In this document: positions 50,108 to 59,314 of the stretch, in pieces
Layout: each line of letters opens with the position of its first letter
Position numbering within the stretch: position 1 is the first letter of the stretch
Assembly: GCA_964615365.1 (NCBI GenBank)
Contig: CAZTOU010000007.1
Location: forward strand, 1 to 64,000
Direction of reading: 5' to 3'
Length of the DNA: 64,000 bases
From: CAVXZE01 sp964615365
Lineage (GTDB): Bacteria; Myxococcota_A; UBA9160; UBA6930
Translations under genes and position numbers: made by a program
The notes under the pieces: model-generated
What the model saw: the letters and a program-made list of their open reading frames with translations, nothing else
What the model was told of the DNA's origin: nothing
The model's database searches: none

Positions 50108-51127
50108 ATGACCGCCGAATCCATCCTTCAATCTCCCGCACTGATCGCGCTGGGTCTCGACCTCGAGAGCACGCTCAACGAGGAGCCGCGTTTCCTGCTC
50201 GATGTGTGCTTCCTCGGCGCCCTGCACTCGGAGCTGGTCGAGCATCTGGGTTCCGATCAGGCCCACGCCACCCTGCTCCAGCTGGGCCTCCTCCACGGTC
50301 TGCGCGACGCGGCCCTGGTGCTGCGCGCCGGGTTCGGCCAGGGCGTTCTGGATCTCGCGGCGGAATCCCCCGCCACCCCCCGCCTGGCGATTCGCTTCGC
50401 TCCTCGCCCGACCCAACCGGTGAACGGAATCGAGATTCGCGGCTCCTGGCCGGAGCGGCACGAAGCCGAGGCCTACCTGGCGTCCGTCGGCCCGGGCACG
50501 GACCCGAACTGCTTCGTGAGCAGCGGGTACACCTCGGGTTGGCTGTCGGGGATCTTCGACGCGGACCTGCTGGCCCTGGAGCTCGAATGCAGCGCCAGAG
50601 GCGATGCGGCGTGCCACTTCGTCGCACGGGAGGCGTCGGCCTGGCGCAGGACTGGCGACCCGTCGGCCTTGCGCCTGCTCGACGCGCTGCCCTTCTCGGC
50701 GTTCCGCCAGCTCGTCGCCGGGCATCTGGAGTCCCGTCCGGAGCCGGACCGGACGGACGCCTTCGAGGCCGGATCCGCCGTGATCCACGTCTGGGGCCCC
50801 GTGATGGTCCTCCCCTTCTCCGGCCCGGAGGAGTCCCTGCACGCCCTGGAGCTGATCGGGCGGGATCCCGGCGCCCGAGACGTACGAGTGGTCATCGTCG
50901 ATCTCTCCGGCGCGATCATCGATGAGGGATTCGGGGCCGTCGCGCTCGAGCAGCTTCTCGACGGCATCGAGCGGTGGGGCGCCGAGCCGATTCTCGCGGG
51001 GGTCTCACCGCTCTCTGGGCACGTGCTGGAGGATCTGGAGCAGAAGCATCTGGTGATCCACAAGGATCTCCCCGAGGCCATCGCGGCCGCATTCCAGATC
51101 GCCGACCTGCACCGGGTCGCCTCCTGA
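50108..51127 (+). CDS. V4R-like sensor domain fused to STAS domain
   Basis: 339 residues, 6 bp after the HD-GYP gene. The N-terminal part resembles XylR-N/V4R small-molecule sensors: VSSGYTSGWLSGIF followed by LECSARGDAACHFVA. The C-terminal about 110 residues look like a STAS domain (VRVVIVDLSGAIIDEGFGAVALEQLL; a Ser at the phosphorylation-type position). It would sense a ligand or partner and pass a signal by protein contact. I have not seen this combination described with HD-GYP; the pairing is inference. Confidence 0.75.
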   Translation: MTAESILQSPALIALGLDLESTLNEEPRFLLDVCFLGALHSELVEHLGSDQAHATLLQLGLLHGLRDAALVLRAGFGQGVLDLAAESPATPRLAIRFAPRPTQPVNGIEIRGSWPERHEAEAYLASVGPGTDPNCFVSSGYTSGWLSGIFDADLLALELECSARGDAACHFVAREASAWRRTGDPSALRLLDALPFSAFRQLVAGHLESRPEPDRTDAFEAGSAVIHVWGPVMVLPFSGPEESLHALELIGRDPGARDVRVVIVDLSGAIIDEGFGAVALEQLLDGIERWGAEPILAGVSPLSGHVLEDLEQKHLVIHKDLPEAIAAAFQIADLHRVAS

Positions 51128-51172
51128 CGGGTCGGATCAAGTCGTCCCGACGTCCACCCGAATCATCAAGAG

Positions 51173-52690
51173 ATGAGCTCCGGTCCCCCGATCCCCGCGC
51201 TCCCCGAGCACGGGCGCCTCGCTGAGACGCCGCTCCCGCGGCTCCTGCTCGATCTGCACCGGGCCCGGCTCTGCGGCACGCTGGTGCTGCGCCAGGCCCG
51301 CGTCGAGAAGCGGATCCAGCTGCGCGACGGATCCCCGAAACTGGTCGAGTCGAGCCTCGCCAGCGAGAGCCTGACCAGCCTGCTGCTCGAACAGGGGAAG
51401 ATCCGCGCCCAGCAGAGGGAAGAGGCGCTTCGTCTGATGAGGGCCCGCGAGTGCAAGGAGCTGACCGCGCTCCTGACTCTGAAGATGCTCGGGCCCAAGG
51501 AGATCCTCCTGGCCCTCCGCGACCAGGCGAAGCGGTGCCTCGTCGATTGCTTCGGGTGGCCCGGAGGGGAGTTCGAGGTGATTCGCGGGGAGGCGCCGGC
51601 GGAGGCGAGCCAGCTCCTGCAGATCGATCTGCTCGCTCTCGCGCAAGAGGGGATCGCGACCCACTGGCGACCCGATCGAACCCTCACCGCGCTCGAAGAC
51701 AGAATGCGTCAGCACCCGAGGCCCGCACCGCCTTTCGCACAGGCCCGGCGAAGTCTGGCCGAGGACGAGCCACTTCGCACCCTCCTCGATTCCCTGGATG
51801 GAACCCTGACCACCTGGGACGCCCTCCAACGGGCGGGCTCGCCGACTGCCTTGGCGGCCTTCTGGGTCCTCGACGCGGCCGGTGCGCTGGAGTACTCGGT
51901 GGAGACGCCGGAGATCGAGGAGGAGGTCACGGCTGAAGCACCGGGGCAGGAGCTGGAGATCGAGATCGTGGTGTCTGGCGAGGGCGCGAGCGGGCCCGCT
52001 GCGGAGGCCGAGAGGCCGGCCGCGGAAGCGACCGGCGAGCAGTCAGCCGCGACGGGCGGCGACGATCCGGAGCTGGTCGACCTGCGCGAGGAGGTCCGCG
52101 AGAAGCACAACCGACTCCGGGAGATCAGCCTCTACGAGCTGCTCGACGTGGAGCGCGACGCGGCACCCGCTGCGATCAAGCGCGCCTACATCCGGGCTGC
52201 CAAGCGTCTCCATCCCGACGCTCTCTCCCGCATGGGCCTCGACGACGTGAAGCAGGAGGCCAACCTGGTGTTCGCCGAGATCGCCAAGGCCTACAACACG
52301 CTCCTCGACGTCGAGCAGCGCCGCAGCTACGACGCCTCCCTCGACGGGCACAGCGCGGTGGACGCCAACCAGGTCGCACAGGCGGAGGCCCTCTACCGCA
52401 AGGGCGACATCCTGCTGCGCGCCGGCAACTTCCTGGGCGCGGTCGAACTCCTGGAGGCCGCCGCTCGGCTCTGGCCGGAGGAATCCGACTACCAGAGCGC
52501 CTTCGGCTGGGCGCTCCACCGCAAGAATCCCCCCGAGACCGAGCGCGCTCGCGAGCATCTGGAGAAGGCGATCGCCCTGAACCGCGACAACGCCGAGGCG
52601 CATCGCCGTCTCGGCACGGTGCTGAAGGCGCTCGGGGAGAGCGAAGCCGCCGAGCAGGCGCTGGCTCGAGCCGAGCAGCTGAGCTCCTAG
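51173..52690 (+). CDS. DUF4388 (PATAN)-like, J-domain and TPR protein
   Basis: 505 residues. The N-terminal about 180 residues match the DUF4388/PATAN pattern (LRQARVEKRIQLRDGSPKLVESS, LLEQGKI, CLVDCFGWPGGEFEVIRGE). A low-complexity acidic linker (about 245-300) leads to a J domain with HPD at 347-349 (RLHPDAL). TPR repeats close the protein (VDANQVAQAEALYRKGDILL, HRRLGTVLKALGESEAAEQAL). It could recruit DnaK to a signalling complex. It is third in the HD-GYP operon. Confidence 0.85.
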   Translation: MSSGPPIPALPEHGRLAETPLPRLLLDLHRARLCGTLVLRQARVEKRIQLRDGSPKLVESSLASESLTSLLLEQGKIRAQQREEALRLMRARECKELTALLTLKMLGPKEILLALRDQAKRCLVDCFGWPGGEFEVIRGEAPAEASQLLQIDLLALAQEGIATHWRPDRTLTALEDRMRQHPRPAPPFAQARRSLAEDEPLRTLLDSLDGTLTTWDALQRAGSPTALAAFWVLDAAGALEYSVETPEIEEEVTAEAPGQELEIEIVVSGEGASGPAAEAERPAAEATGEQSAATGGDDPELVDLREEVREKHNRLREISLYELLDVERDAAPAAIKRAYIRAAKRLHPDALSRMGLDDVKQEANLVFAEIAKAYNTLLDVEQRRSYDASLDGHSAVDANQVAQAEALYRKGDILLRAGNFLGAVELLEAAARLWPEESDYQSAFGWALHRKNPPETERAREHLEKAIALNRDNAEAHRRLGTVLKALGESEAAEQALARAEQLSS

Positions 52691-52701
52691 CGGAGACGTC
52701 G

Positions 52702-53787
52702 CTACGGGCGGCGGGAGGCGGCTCGCTCGAATAGCGCGACGGCTCCGGCGCCCAGGCCGGCGAAGCGCTCGTCCTGGGTCTGACCCCGGTGGTAGCGGAA
52801 GTAGATCTGCTGGAGGACCACCGCCATCTTGAAGGTTCCGAAGACGTCGTAGTAGGCCACCCCGCCGACGTCTCGACCGCTCCGCTCTCCGTAGCGGACC
52901 ACCGCTTCCTCCCGGGAGAGGAAGCCGAGGCTCTGGGTGGGCATCGGGCTCATCCCCGCCGGCGCATCACCGCGGTTGTTCCAGAGGGCCAGAAGCGTCC
53001 CGAGGTCTGCCAGGGGATCTCCGACGGTGCACATGTCCCAGTCGTAGACGGCCGCGCAGCGCCCCGGGTCCTCGGGATCCACGGCCATGTTGTCGAGGCG
53101 CCAGTCGTTGTGGAGCAGCGTCGGCGCCGGTGACACCGGAAGGCTGTCCAACAGCCACCTGGCGAGCTCGTCGGCCACCTCGATGGTGCCGGTCTTGGCC
53201 CGCTCGTAGCGGTCGGTCCAGCCCTTCACCTGTCGCTCCAGGAAGCGCTCGGGGTCGCGCCCCAGGGAATCCAGACCGATCGCTTCGGCATCGACCCCGT
53301 GAAACTCGGCGAGCGTGTCGATGACCACCTCGGAGAGCTTTCGGTTGGCGCGTGAGTCCGCGCCGCCGCCGAACTCCGCGGGAATCGAGCCGCGGATCAC
53401 GATGCCGCGACGCCGCTCCATCACGAAGAAGGGCGCCCCGATCACCTCCGCGTCGTCGCAGTAGAGGAAGGCGCGCGGAGCGGGGGAGAATACCTTCCAG
53501 AGCACCGAGAGCGCGCGGTACTCGCGATTCATATCGTGGGAGCCCGGCGCCACCGGCCCCAGCGGCGGCCGCCGGAGCACGTACTCGATGGCGCTGCCCT
53601 CTTCGCCTCCGCTTCCACCGTATCGGAGCAGATAGGTGAGATTGGCGTGGCCGCCGGCGAACTGCTCGACGTGGAGCGGCAGCTCTCCACCTTCGAGCTG
53701 GTCGCGGAGATAGGAATCGAGCGCTGCCTCGTCGAAGCGCTCGTCGGTTCGAACCGCAATCAACTCGGGAGCAACGGACTCGGCCAT
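52702..53787 (-). CDS. Aminoglycoside-phosphotransferase-like kinase (APH family)
   Basis: 361 residues. The APH/choline-kinase fold shows GGHANLTYLLRYGG, the catalytic-loop region LLHNDWRLDNM and the metal-binding VYDWDMCTVGDPLADLG. Homologues of the acyl-CoA dehydrogenase-linked (ACAD10/11-like) APH type phosphorylate hydroxyacyl groups. ATG 53787 avoids the long Arg-rich upstream frame. The S9 peptidase gene lies just upstream on the same strand. Confidence 0.9.
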   Translation of the reverse strand: MAESVAPELIAVRTDERFDEAALDSYLRDQLEGGELPLHVEQFAGGHANLTYLLRYGGSGGEEGSAIEYVLRRPPLGPVAPGSHDMNREYRALSVLWKVFSPAPRAFLYCDDAEVIGAPFFVMERRRGIVIRGSIPAEFGGGADSRANRKLSEVVIDTLAEFHGVDAEAIGLDSLGRDPERFLERQVKGWTDRYERAKTGTIEVADELARWLLDSLPVSPAPTLLHNDWRLDNMAVDPEDPGRCAAVYDWDMCTVGDPLADLGTLLALWNNRGDAPAGMSPMPTQSLGFLSREEAVVRYGERSGRDVGGVAYYDVFGTFKMAVVLQQIYFRYHRGQTQDERFAGLGAGAVALFERAASRRP

Positions 53788-53834
53788 GGCAAGGTGAGAG
53801 ACTATCAGATCCTGTCCGACAGTCCGGCTCGACG

Positions 53835-55751
53835 CTACCCGACGATCCGCACCTCCCGCGGCCGGACGTCGACGGAGAACCCGAAGACGTGGGCGTAGAA
53901 GAAGAGCTCGCCCTCCAGGGCGGTCTGGATGTTCTCCGCCCTGCGAAATCCGTGCTGCTCTCCCTCGAAGGGCACGTAGGCGTGGGCGATTCCCCGGGCG
54001 GCGAGGGCCGCCACCATTTCCTCGGCCTGGCTCGGCGGCACGATCCTGTCCTCCAGTCCCTGGAAGAAGATGACGGGGCAGGAAAGGCGCGCGGTGTGGT
54101 GGATCGGGGACCGCTGGAGGTAGAGGTCGCGCCGCTCCGGATAGGGCCCGACCAGGGAATCCAGGTATCGGGACTCGAACTTGTGGGTGTCGCGGGCGAG
54201 GGCCTCCAGATCTCCCACGCCGTAGTGGCTCGCCCCGGCCCCAAACAGGTCGCGGAAGGTGAGCGCGCACAGCGTCGTGTAGCCGCCCGCACTTCCCCCG
54301 CTCACCGCCAGACGCTCGGGATCGGCGATCCCCTGGGTGGCGGCGAAGAGGGCGGCGTGGCTGCAGTCGTCGACGTCGACGACGCCCCAGGCGCCGCGGA
54401 GCAGCTCGCGGTAGGCGCGACCGTATCCGGTGCTACCCCCGTAGTTCACGTCTGCGACGGCAAAGCCCCGGCTCGTCCAGTACTGCGTCCCCAGCTTGAG
54501 CGCCGAAGAGGCCGCCGACGTCGGACCCCCGTGGCTCTTGACGATCAGCGGGGGCCGTTCCCCTGCCGGCGCCCGCTGCTCCGGATGGGAGGGCCGGTAC
54601 AGAAAGGCGTGGGCGGTGCGCCCGCCATCGGAAGGGAACTCGACCGCCTCGGGAAGCGACAGCAGGCCGGGATCGAAATCGATCTCGAAGCTCCGGCACA
54701 GCTCTTCGACGCGGTTCGTCTCCAGATCCAGGCCGCAGATCGCGGCGGGCATCGTCGCGCTCTCTCCGATGAAGCAGGCCCGGCGCCCCCCTACGTCGAG
54801 GCCGCCGAAGCTGGTGTAGGGCACCCCGAGGTCGACGAGCCGCTGCGCGCCGAGCTCCAGCCGCGCGAGCTGCCCGGTCCCGTTCTCCTGGTAGATACAG
54901 AGAATCGTCTCCTCGTTGACGAAGCCGTAGGTGGACATCCCGAAGACCCACTGCGGGAGACCGAACTCCGCCTGCCGGCTGCAGAGGGCGACGCTCCCGG
55001 ACTCCCGCTCCTGGTAGAGATTCCACCAGCCCGATCGATCGGAGACGAAGGTGAGCCGTCCACCGGGCGAGAAGGAGGGCTGGAAGATGGACTCGTCGCG
55101 GCCTCCGGCGACGCGTCTCGGCGTTCCCACCTCTCCTCCGCCACCGAACGGCGCGACGAAGAGGGTCGTTCCATCCCACGGCATGTTGGGATGCTCCCAG
55201 GCCAGGTAGGCGATGCGATCGCCTCCCGGCGAGAACCGCGGCGTGCTCACGAAGTCGTGGCCTGCGGTGACGACGCGCCGGACCCCCGCCTCGAGATCGA
55301 GAGCGACGATGCGGTTCTCCGCCTCCCGCTCCTCCCGGTGCTCCTCCTCGACCGCGAGCAGCCATCGGCCCCCCGGTGAGAGGTCGAAGTCCGCGTAGCG
55401 CGCGTGGGGCAGCGTCCCGCGCAGCGCCCGTCGCCCCGTCGGGCCGAGCCACTGGATCCCGGGCTGATCGAGGTCGACGTAGACCAGCTCGCCGCCCTGG
55501 ATCAGGAAGTCGCCACCGCCGTACTCGTGCACCAGGGTGCGGACGTTCGCCGACTCCGGGGTGACGTCCTCCCGACCGCACCCATCCCGGACGCGAACCA
55601 CCACCTGTCGCCCGCCCTCGCTCGGCCGCCCCTCCAGCCAATAGATCGCGCCCTGGTCCAGGCGAGGCTGCGACAGGCGTCGCCCCGCGCGGGCGACCCG
55701 ATCCGCGCCCAGCGGCGAGTCCCAGGATCCGTAGGGTGCGCTGCGTTTCAC
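53835..55751 (-). CDS. S9 family prolyl oligopeptidase-like peptidase
   Basis: 638 residues. The C-terminal alpha/beta-hydrolase domain holds Ser487 (GGSAGGYT), Asp568 (GLEDRIVPP) and His600 (GEQHGF). The N-terminal part is a beta-propeller (LSPGGRWLLAVEEEHRE, FSPGGDRIAYLAWEHPN, FSPGGRLTFVSDRSGW). There is no signal peptide, so it is likely cytoplasmic and cleaves short peptides. Confidence 0.94.
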   Translation of the reverse strand: MKRSAPYGSWDSPLGADRVARAGRRLSQPRLDQGAIYWLEGRPSEGGRQVVVRVRDGCGREDVTPESANVRTLVHEYGGGDFLIQGGELVYVDLDQPGIQWLGPTGRRALRGTLPHARYADFDLSPGGRWLLAVEEEHREEREAENRIVALDLEAGVRRVVTAGHDFVSTPRFSPGGDRIAYLAWEHPNMPWDGTTLFVAPFGGGGEVGTPRRVAGGRDESIFQPSFSPGGRLTFVSDRSGWWNLYQERESGSVALCSRQAEFGLPQWVFGMSTYGFVNEETILCIYQENGTGQLARLELGAQRLVDLGVPYTSFGGLDVGGRRACFIGESATMPAAICGLDLETNRVEELCRSFEIDFDPGLLSLPEAVEFPSDGGRTAHAFLYRPSHPEQRAPAGERPPLIVKSHGGPTSAASSALKLGTQYWTSRGFAVADVNYGGSTGYGRAYRELLRGAWGVVDVDDCSHAALFAATQGIADPERLAVSGGSAGGYTTLCALTFRDLFGAGASHYGVGDLEALARDTHKFESRYLDSLVGPYPERRDLYLQRSPIHHTARLSCPVIFFQGLEDRIVPPSQAEEMVAALAARGIAHAYVPFEGEQHGFRRAENIQTALEGELFFYAHVFGFSVDVRPREVRIVG

Positions 55752-55775
55752 CAGATCTCCTCGGCCAGGCGGGGC

Positions 55776-56522
55776 TCAGGCGTCCGGACGACGCCGGCAG
55801 GTCACGGCCAGGGAAAGCCCGAACGGAGGAGGAATCCGCGATTCCAGCGCGCGCATCACCGGCACGACGCGGTTCATGACCCCGTACTGCTCTCCGCCGA
55901 GGATGGAGTGGCCCAGCAGCCGGTACCGCACCCACCATCCCAGGGCGCCAACGGCGTTGAAGTATCGCATCCGGAGCGCCTCGAACGGCGTGTGCTGGAG
56001 GATCACGCGCAGGTAGGACTTGCTGTAGCGCCGGTAGTGACCGTCCATGCGGTCATAGGCGCCGTAGAGCGCCAGGTGGGCCGGCACCAGCAGTGCGAGG
56101 ATCCCGTTCGGCTCCAGGACCTCGCCCAGCGCCTGGAGCGCACCGAGGTCGTCGCGAACGTGCTCGAGGACGTTGATGGCCACCACCGAGTCGAAGCGTT
56201 TCTCTCGGAGCTCCGCCCGCTGGTCGGGAGAAAGAGCTGCCACGTCGGCGGCAAAGAAGCGACACTCCGGATGCTCGGCGAAACGACGCGCGGCGTATCC
56301 GATCACCTCGTCTTCCACGTCGATTCCCCAGACGAGCTCCGCCCGCTCGAGCAGCAGCTCGGCGATTCCGCCCACGCCGCAGCCGACCTCGAGAATCCGA
56401 CGTCCCAGATGAGGCTCGAACTGCTCGAGCTGCCAGCGCAGATAGGGCTCGCTTACGGCGTCGAATTGCCTGTAGCGCTCGAGTCGATCGGTGAGCGGTT
56501 CGCTGGAGCTGAGCTTCTTCAT
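55776..56522 (-). CDS. SAM-dependent methyltransferase
   Basis: 248 residues. The SAM motif ILEVGCGVGG is at about 43-52, followed by WGIDVEDE, FFAADVAAL and the VVAINVLEHVRDD loop. The family methylates small molecules. Upstream is the divergent membrane glycosyltransferase, so a role in glycan or lipid modification is possible. An Arg-rich upstream frame extension is rejected. Confidence 0.92.
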   Translation of the reverse strand: MKKLSSSEPLTDRLERYRQFDAVSEPYLRWQLEQFEPHLGRRILEVGCGVGGIAELLLERAELVWGIDVEDEVIGYAARRFAEHPECRFFAADVAALSPDQRAELREKRFDSVVAINVLEHVRDDLGALQALGEVLEPNGILALLVPAHLALYGAYDRMDGHYRRYSKSYLRVILQHTPFEALRMRYFNAVGALGWWVRYRLLGHSILGGEQYGVMNRVVPVMRALESRIPPPFGLSLAVTCRRRPDA

Positions 56523-56591
56523 CACGGTCCGTTTCCGGAGGGAGGATAGCCGTTCCCGGCGTCGAATCGGAGATGGTATTCTGCCGGTCTC

Positions 56592-58118
56592 ATGATTGGA
56601 GATCACCCGGATAGACGACGCTTCGCGGCGTGGATCGGGTGCTTCCTCGCCCTGTTCGCCGCCGGGCGGATGCTGCTGCTGGCAACCACCTTCCCGTTCT
56701 TCAACAACGTGGACGAGATCCGTCACTACGACGTCGTCTACAAGTACGCCCAGGGGAGGCTGCCCCGCCCCGACGAGCTTCAGTTCGACCCGAACGTGAT
56801 GCGCAACGCCTTCGCCTGGTCCTCGCCGGAATACCTGGCGTCGCGTCCCGGCGAGGGAGCGGCCCGAGTGCCTCCGCCCCCAGGGTCCGATGCGCGCCTG
56901 CTTCGAAGCTCCGCCTTTCGCCGCCAGTTGAGGGAGCACTCGCAGCTGGAAAACACCGCCGTGCACCCGCCCACCTACTACGCGCTGGCGGGGTTCTGGT
57001 GGCGCCTCGGACACGCAGCCGGCATCCGGGAGCCTTCGCTCGTGTACTGGACGCGCGGCCTCGGCGCGCTGTTCGCCGCCGCGCTGGTCCTCGTGGCTCG
57101 AGGCCTGCTGCTGCGCACCCACCCCGACGACCCCTTGATGCACATCGGCGTTCCCCTGCTGCTGGCGGTGTTCCCCCAGGACGCCTGGTTCTCGGTCTCC
57201 AACGACGCGCTCTCGCCACTGGCGTTTGGAGCCGCCTTCTCACTGCTCTGCAGGGTCAGGGCCGGTCCGTCGTTTGCCTTCCGCCACGCCGCTCTGGCGG
57301 GCCTCCTGGTGGGGCTCACGTTCCTGGTCAAGTACACCAACATCGGCATCCTCGTGGTCGCGCTCTGGGCCTGGGGCGGACGATGGTGGGACGCTCTCCG
57401 GGGGGACCGGGCGTCTCGTCCCCACTGGAGCGACGAGTGGAGGCGCGCCGCGCTGTTCTGCGTCGTCGCAGCCGTGCTCGTGCTGCCGTGGCTCGCGCGC
57501 AACGTGGTGGTCTTCGGAGAGGTGATGGCGACGACCATCCCGCTCGAGTCTGCCGGCTGGTTCCCCAAGCCCCTCGCCTCCTTCCTCCCGCACCCGCTGT
57601 TTGGATTCGAAGGAGCGAATCGCTTCCTCGAAATGCTCGTCACCACGTTCTGGCGTGGCGAGTACGTGTGGTTCGGCGAGCGGCTGCGGCTGGTGTGGGC
57701 GGACTGGGTCTACCAGCTCTCGAGCGTAGTCCTGCTGGCCGCGGCAGCGGCGGCTCTGCTTCGACGCGGTGCAACGGACTCCCGGCGCGTGGAAGGTCTG
57801 GCCCTGGTGGCGGTGCTCGTCGGCGTCGCGACGCTGGTCGCGAGCTCGCTCGCCTACGAGTTCCCGGTGGTCGGCGTCCCGACGCGCGCCGAGCCCTACG
57901 TCGGCCTCGGCCGCTATATCGGTGGAGTCCTGCTGCCCTTCTCGATCCTCTACGTGAAGGGGATTCGGGTGCTCGCCGATCGCCTGCCGGAGCGGGTGCG
58001 AAATCCCGCTGCCTGGACCCTGCTCCTCGCCGTCGCCGCGGTGGCTCTGGTCTCCGAGGCGCTGCTCGGCGCCCACGTCTTCCCGAGCCTATACAACTGG
58101 TTTCACCTGCCCTCTTGA
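56592..58118 (+). CDS. GT-C-type membrane glycosyltransferase-like protein
   Basis: 508 residues with about ten membrane helices. An early acidic loop NVDEIRHYDVVYKYAQGRLP, the HPPTYYALAGFWWRL periplasmic loop and VKYTNIGILVVALWAW match the pattern of PMT/ArnT-like GT-C proteins using lipid-linked sugars. It is convergent with the SGNH-like gene, with a 16-bp overlap. Donor and acceptor unknown. Confidence 0.82.
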   Translation: MIGDHPDRRRFAAWIGCFLALFAAGRMLLLATTFPFFNNVDEIRHYDVVYKYAQGRLPRPDELQFDPNVMRNAFAWSSPEYLASRPGEGAARVPPPPGSDARLLRSSAFRRQLREHSQLENTAVHPPTYYALAGFWWRLGHAAGIREPSLVYWTRGLGALFAAALVLVARGLLLRTHPDDPLMHIGVPLLLAVFPQDAWFSVSNDALSPLAFGAAFSLLCRVRAGPSFAFRHAALAGLLVGLTFLVKYTNIGILVVALWAWGGRWWDALRGDRASRPHWSDEWRRAALFCVVAAVLVLPWLARNVVVFGEVMATTIPLESAGWFPKPLASFLPHPLFGFEGANRFLEMLVTTFWRGEYVWFGERLRLVWADWVYQLSSVVLLAAAAAALLRRGATDSRRVEGLALVAVLVGVATLVASSLAYEFPVVGVPTRAEPYVGLGRYIGGVLLPFSILYVKGIRVLADRLPERVRNPAAWTLLLAVAAVALVSEALLGAHVFPSLYNWFHLPS

Positions 58119-59314
58119 GCCGCGGAGCCCGGTGCGGAACGGAGCGCGTGGGCGAGGACACCGGCGACGATCTCGGCCCCCCGAGCGTTCAGGTGGTTGT
58201 CCCAGACCGCGTTGTAGGGGAGCCGGCCGGCATCCGCCTCGGCGCGCAGCGCCGGGGTGGCGTCCAGAAAAGCGATGCCGTGCCGCTCCGCCTCGCGCCG
58301 GACCCAGCCCGGCAGGCGGGTCGGCCGCCAGCGTACGAAGCGCGGCTCCGCCTCGCTGGTGAAGCGCAGGTGTCCGTGCAGGACACGGTGCTTGGTGGGG
58401 AGGTAGAGCAGCCAGGGTTGCAGCCCCTGGCGTCTCGCCGTCGCAGCCCACTCACCGAGGGCTCGGCGGAACGCGTCGGCGACGCGCGCGGGGATCCGGG
58501 CGGGATCCGGAGGCGCGTAGGTGATGCTCACCGGAACCACCTCTCCCCCCGCCTCGAACCCGGCGTTCGGCAGGTGACGCGGCGCCGCCCTGCGAAGGCG
58601 CACCAAGAACCCCCAGATCGCCTTCACGAACGACGACTGCGGTTGGATCGCGTCGAGGCGCGTCGACGGAGGCTCGGGAGACGGGGCGTCCCCTGATCCC
58701 CGCGCCGCCTCCAGCATCCTCGCTTCCCGGGCCGCGTCGCTGACGTCGTTGCCCTCGAAGAAGGCGAGCACCCCATGGCGTGCGCTCGGGGCGCCGCCCC
58801 AACGCTCCAGGTAGGCGGTCTGGGAGAAGGGGCCCGTCCAGCTCACGCCCAGGCTCTTGACGCGCAGCGACAGCTCCGCACCCAGACGGGAGGTGAAGAG
58901 CGCGGCGTCGGGAAGCTGACCCAGTTCCGTGAAGGAGTCGCCCGCCACGACCACCTCCCAGTCGTCGAGCTCTTCGGGATTGCGAAATCCCTCGCTGTCG
59001 TAGCGCACAACGACGGACGGCTCGTCCGGGATGAGCTCTTCCGGCACACCGACCCGCTTCATCAGGGGCGTCACCACCTGACCCTCCCAACGCGCCGGGC
59101 CGGGGCGACGGAAGAGCCCGTTTCCCAGCGGCAGGATCGGCTGGCGATAGAAGATCGGCATGCGTTCGAAGGCCTGGCGCTGGAATGCGAAGTCGAACTG
59201 CGCGAGGCGGAACCCCGCCTCGACCACCCCCACCGAGACGGCGAGGGCGAGGATGGAGAGGCCGGCTCTCCCCAGGCCCCGAGTGAGTCTTCCACGAGCT
59301 CCGCGCCGCGTCAT
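58103..59314 (-). CDS. SGNH/GDSL-like hydrolase, membrane-anchored
   Basis: 403 residues. An N-terminal helix (LGRAGLSILALAVSVGVVEAG) anchors it. The SGNH block I nucleophile is in VVVAGDSFTELGQ, FFEGNDVSD is block III-like (Gly-Asn-Asp), and NAVWDNHLNARGAEIVA gives the terminal Asp-x-x-His. It could deacetylate or acylate glycans. ATG 59314 overlaps the GT2 gene's stop by 4 bp (ATGA), so the two are coupled. Confidence 0.88.
   Translation of the reverse strand: MTRRGARGRLTRGLGRAGLSILALAVSVGVVEAGFRLAQFDFAFQRQAFERMPIFYRQPILPLGNGLFRRPGPARWEGQVVTPLMKRVGVPEELIPDEPSVVVRYDSEGFRNPEELDDWEVVVAGDSFTELGQLPDAALFTSRLGAELSLRVKSLGVSWTGPFSQTAYLERWGGAPSARHGVLAFFEGNDVSDAAREARMLEAARGSGDAPSPEPPSTRLDAIQPQSSFVKAIWGFLVRLRRAAPRHLPNAGFEAGGEVVPVSITYAPPDPARIPARVADAFRRALGEWAATARRQGLQPWLLYLPTKHRVLHGHLRFTSEAEPRFVRWRPTRLPGWVRREAERHGIAFLDATPALRAEADAGRLPYNAVWDNHLNARGAEIVAGVLAHALRSAPGSAAQEGR

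Noticed and set aside
47705..50842. 1045-residue minus-strand frame joining the PEP-CTERM gene with DNA opposite the HD-GYP operon
   Set aside because: Only the last 244 residues (from 48439) form a protein; the rest is antisense to well-supported genes.
56630..58696. 688-residue plus-strand frame overlapping the GT-C gene
   Set aside because: Arg/Ala/Pro-rich frame-shifted shadow of the membrane protein.
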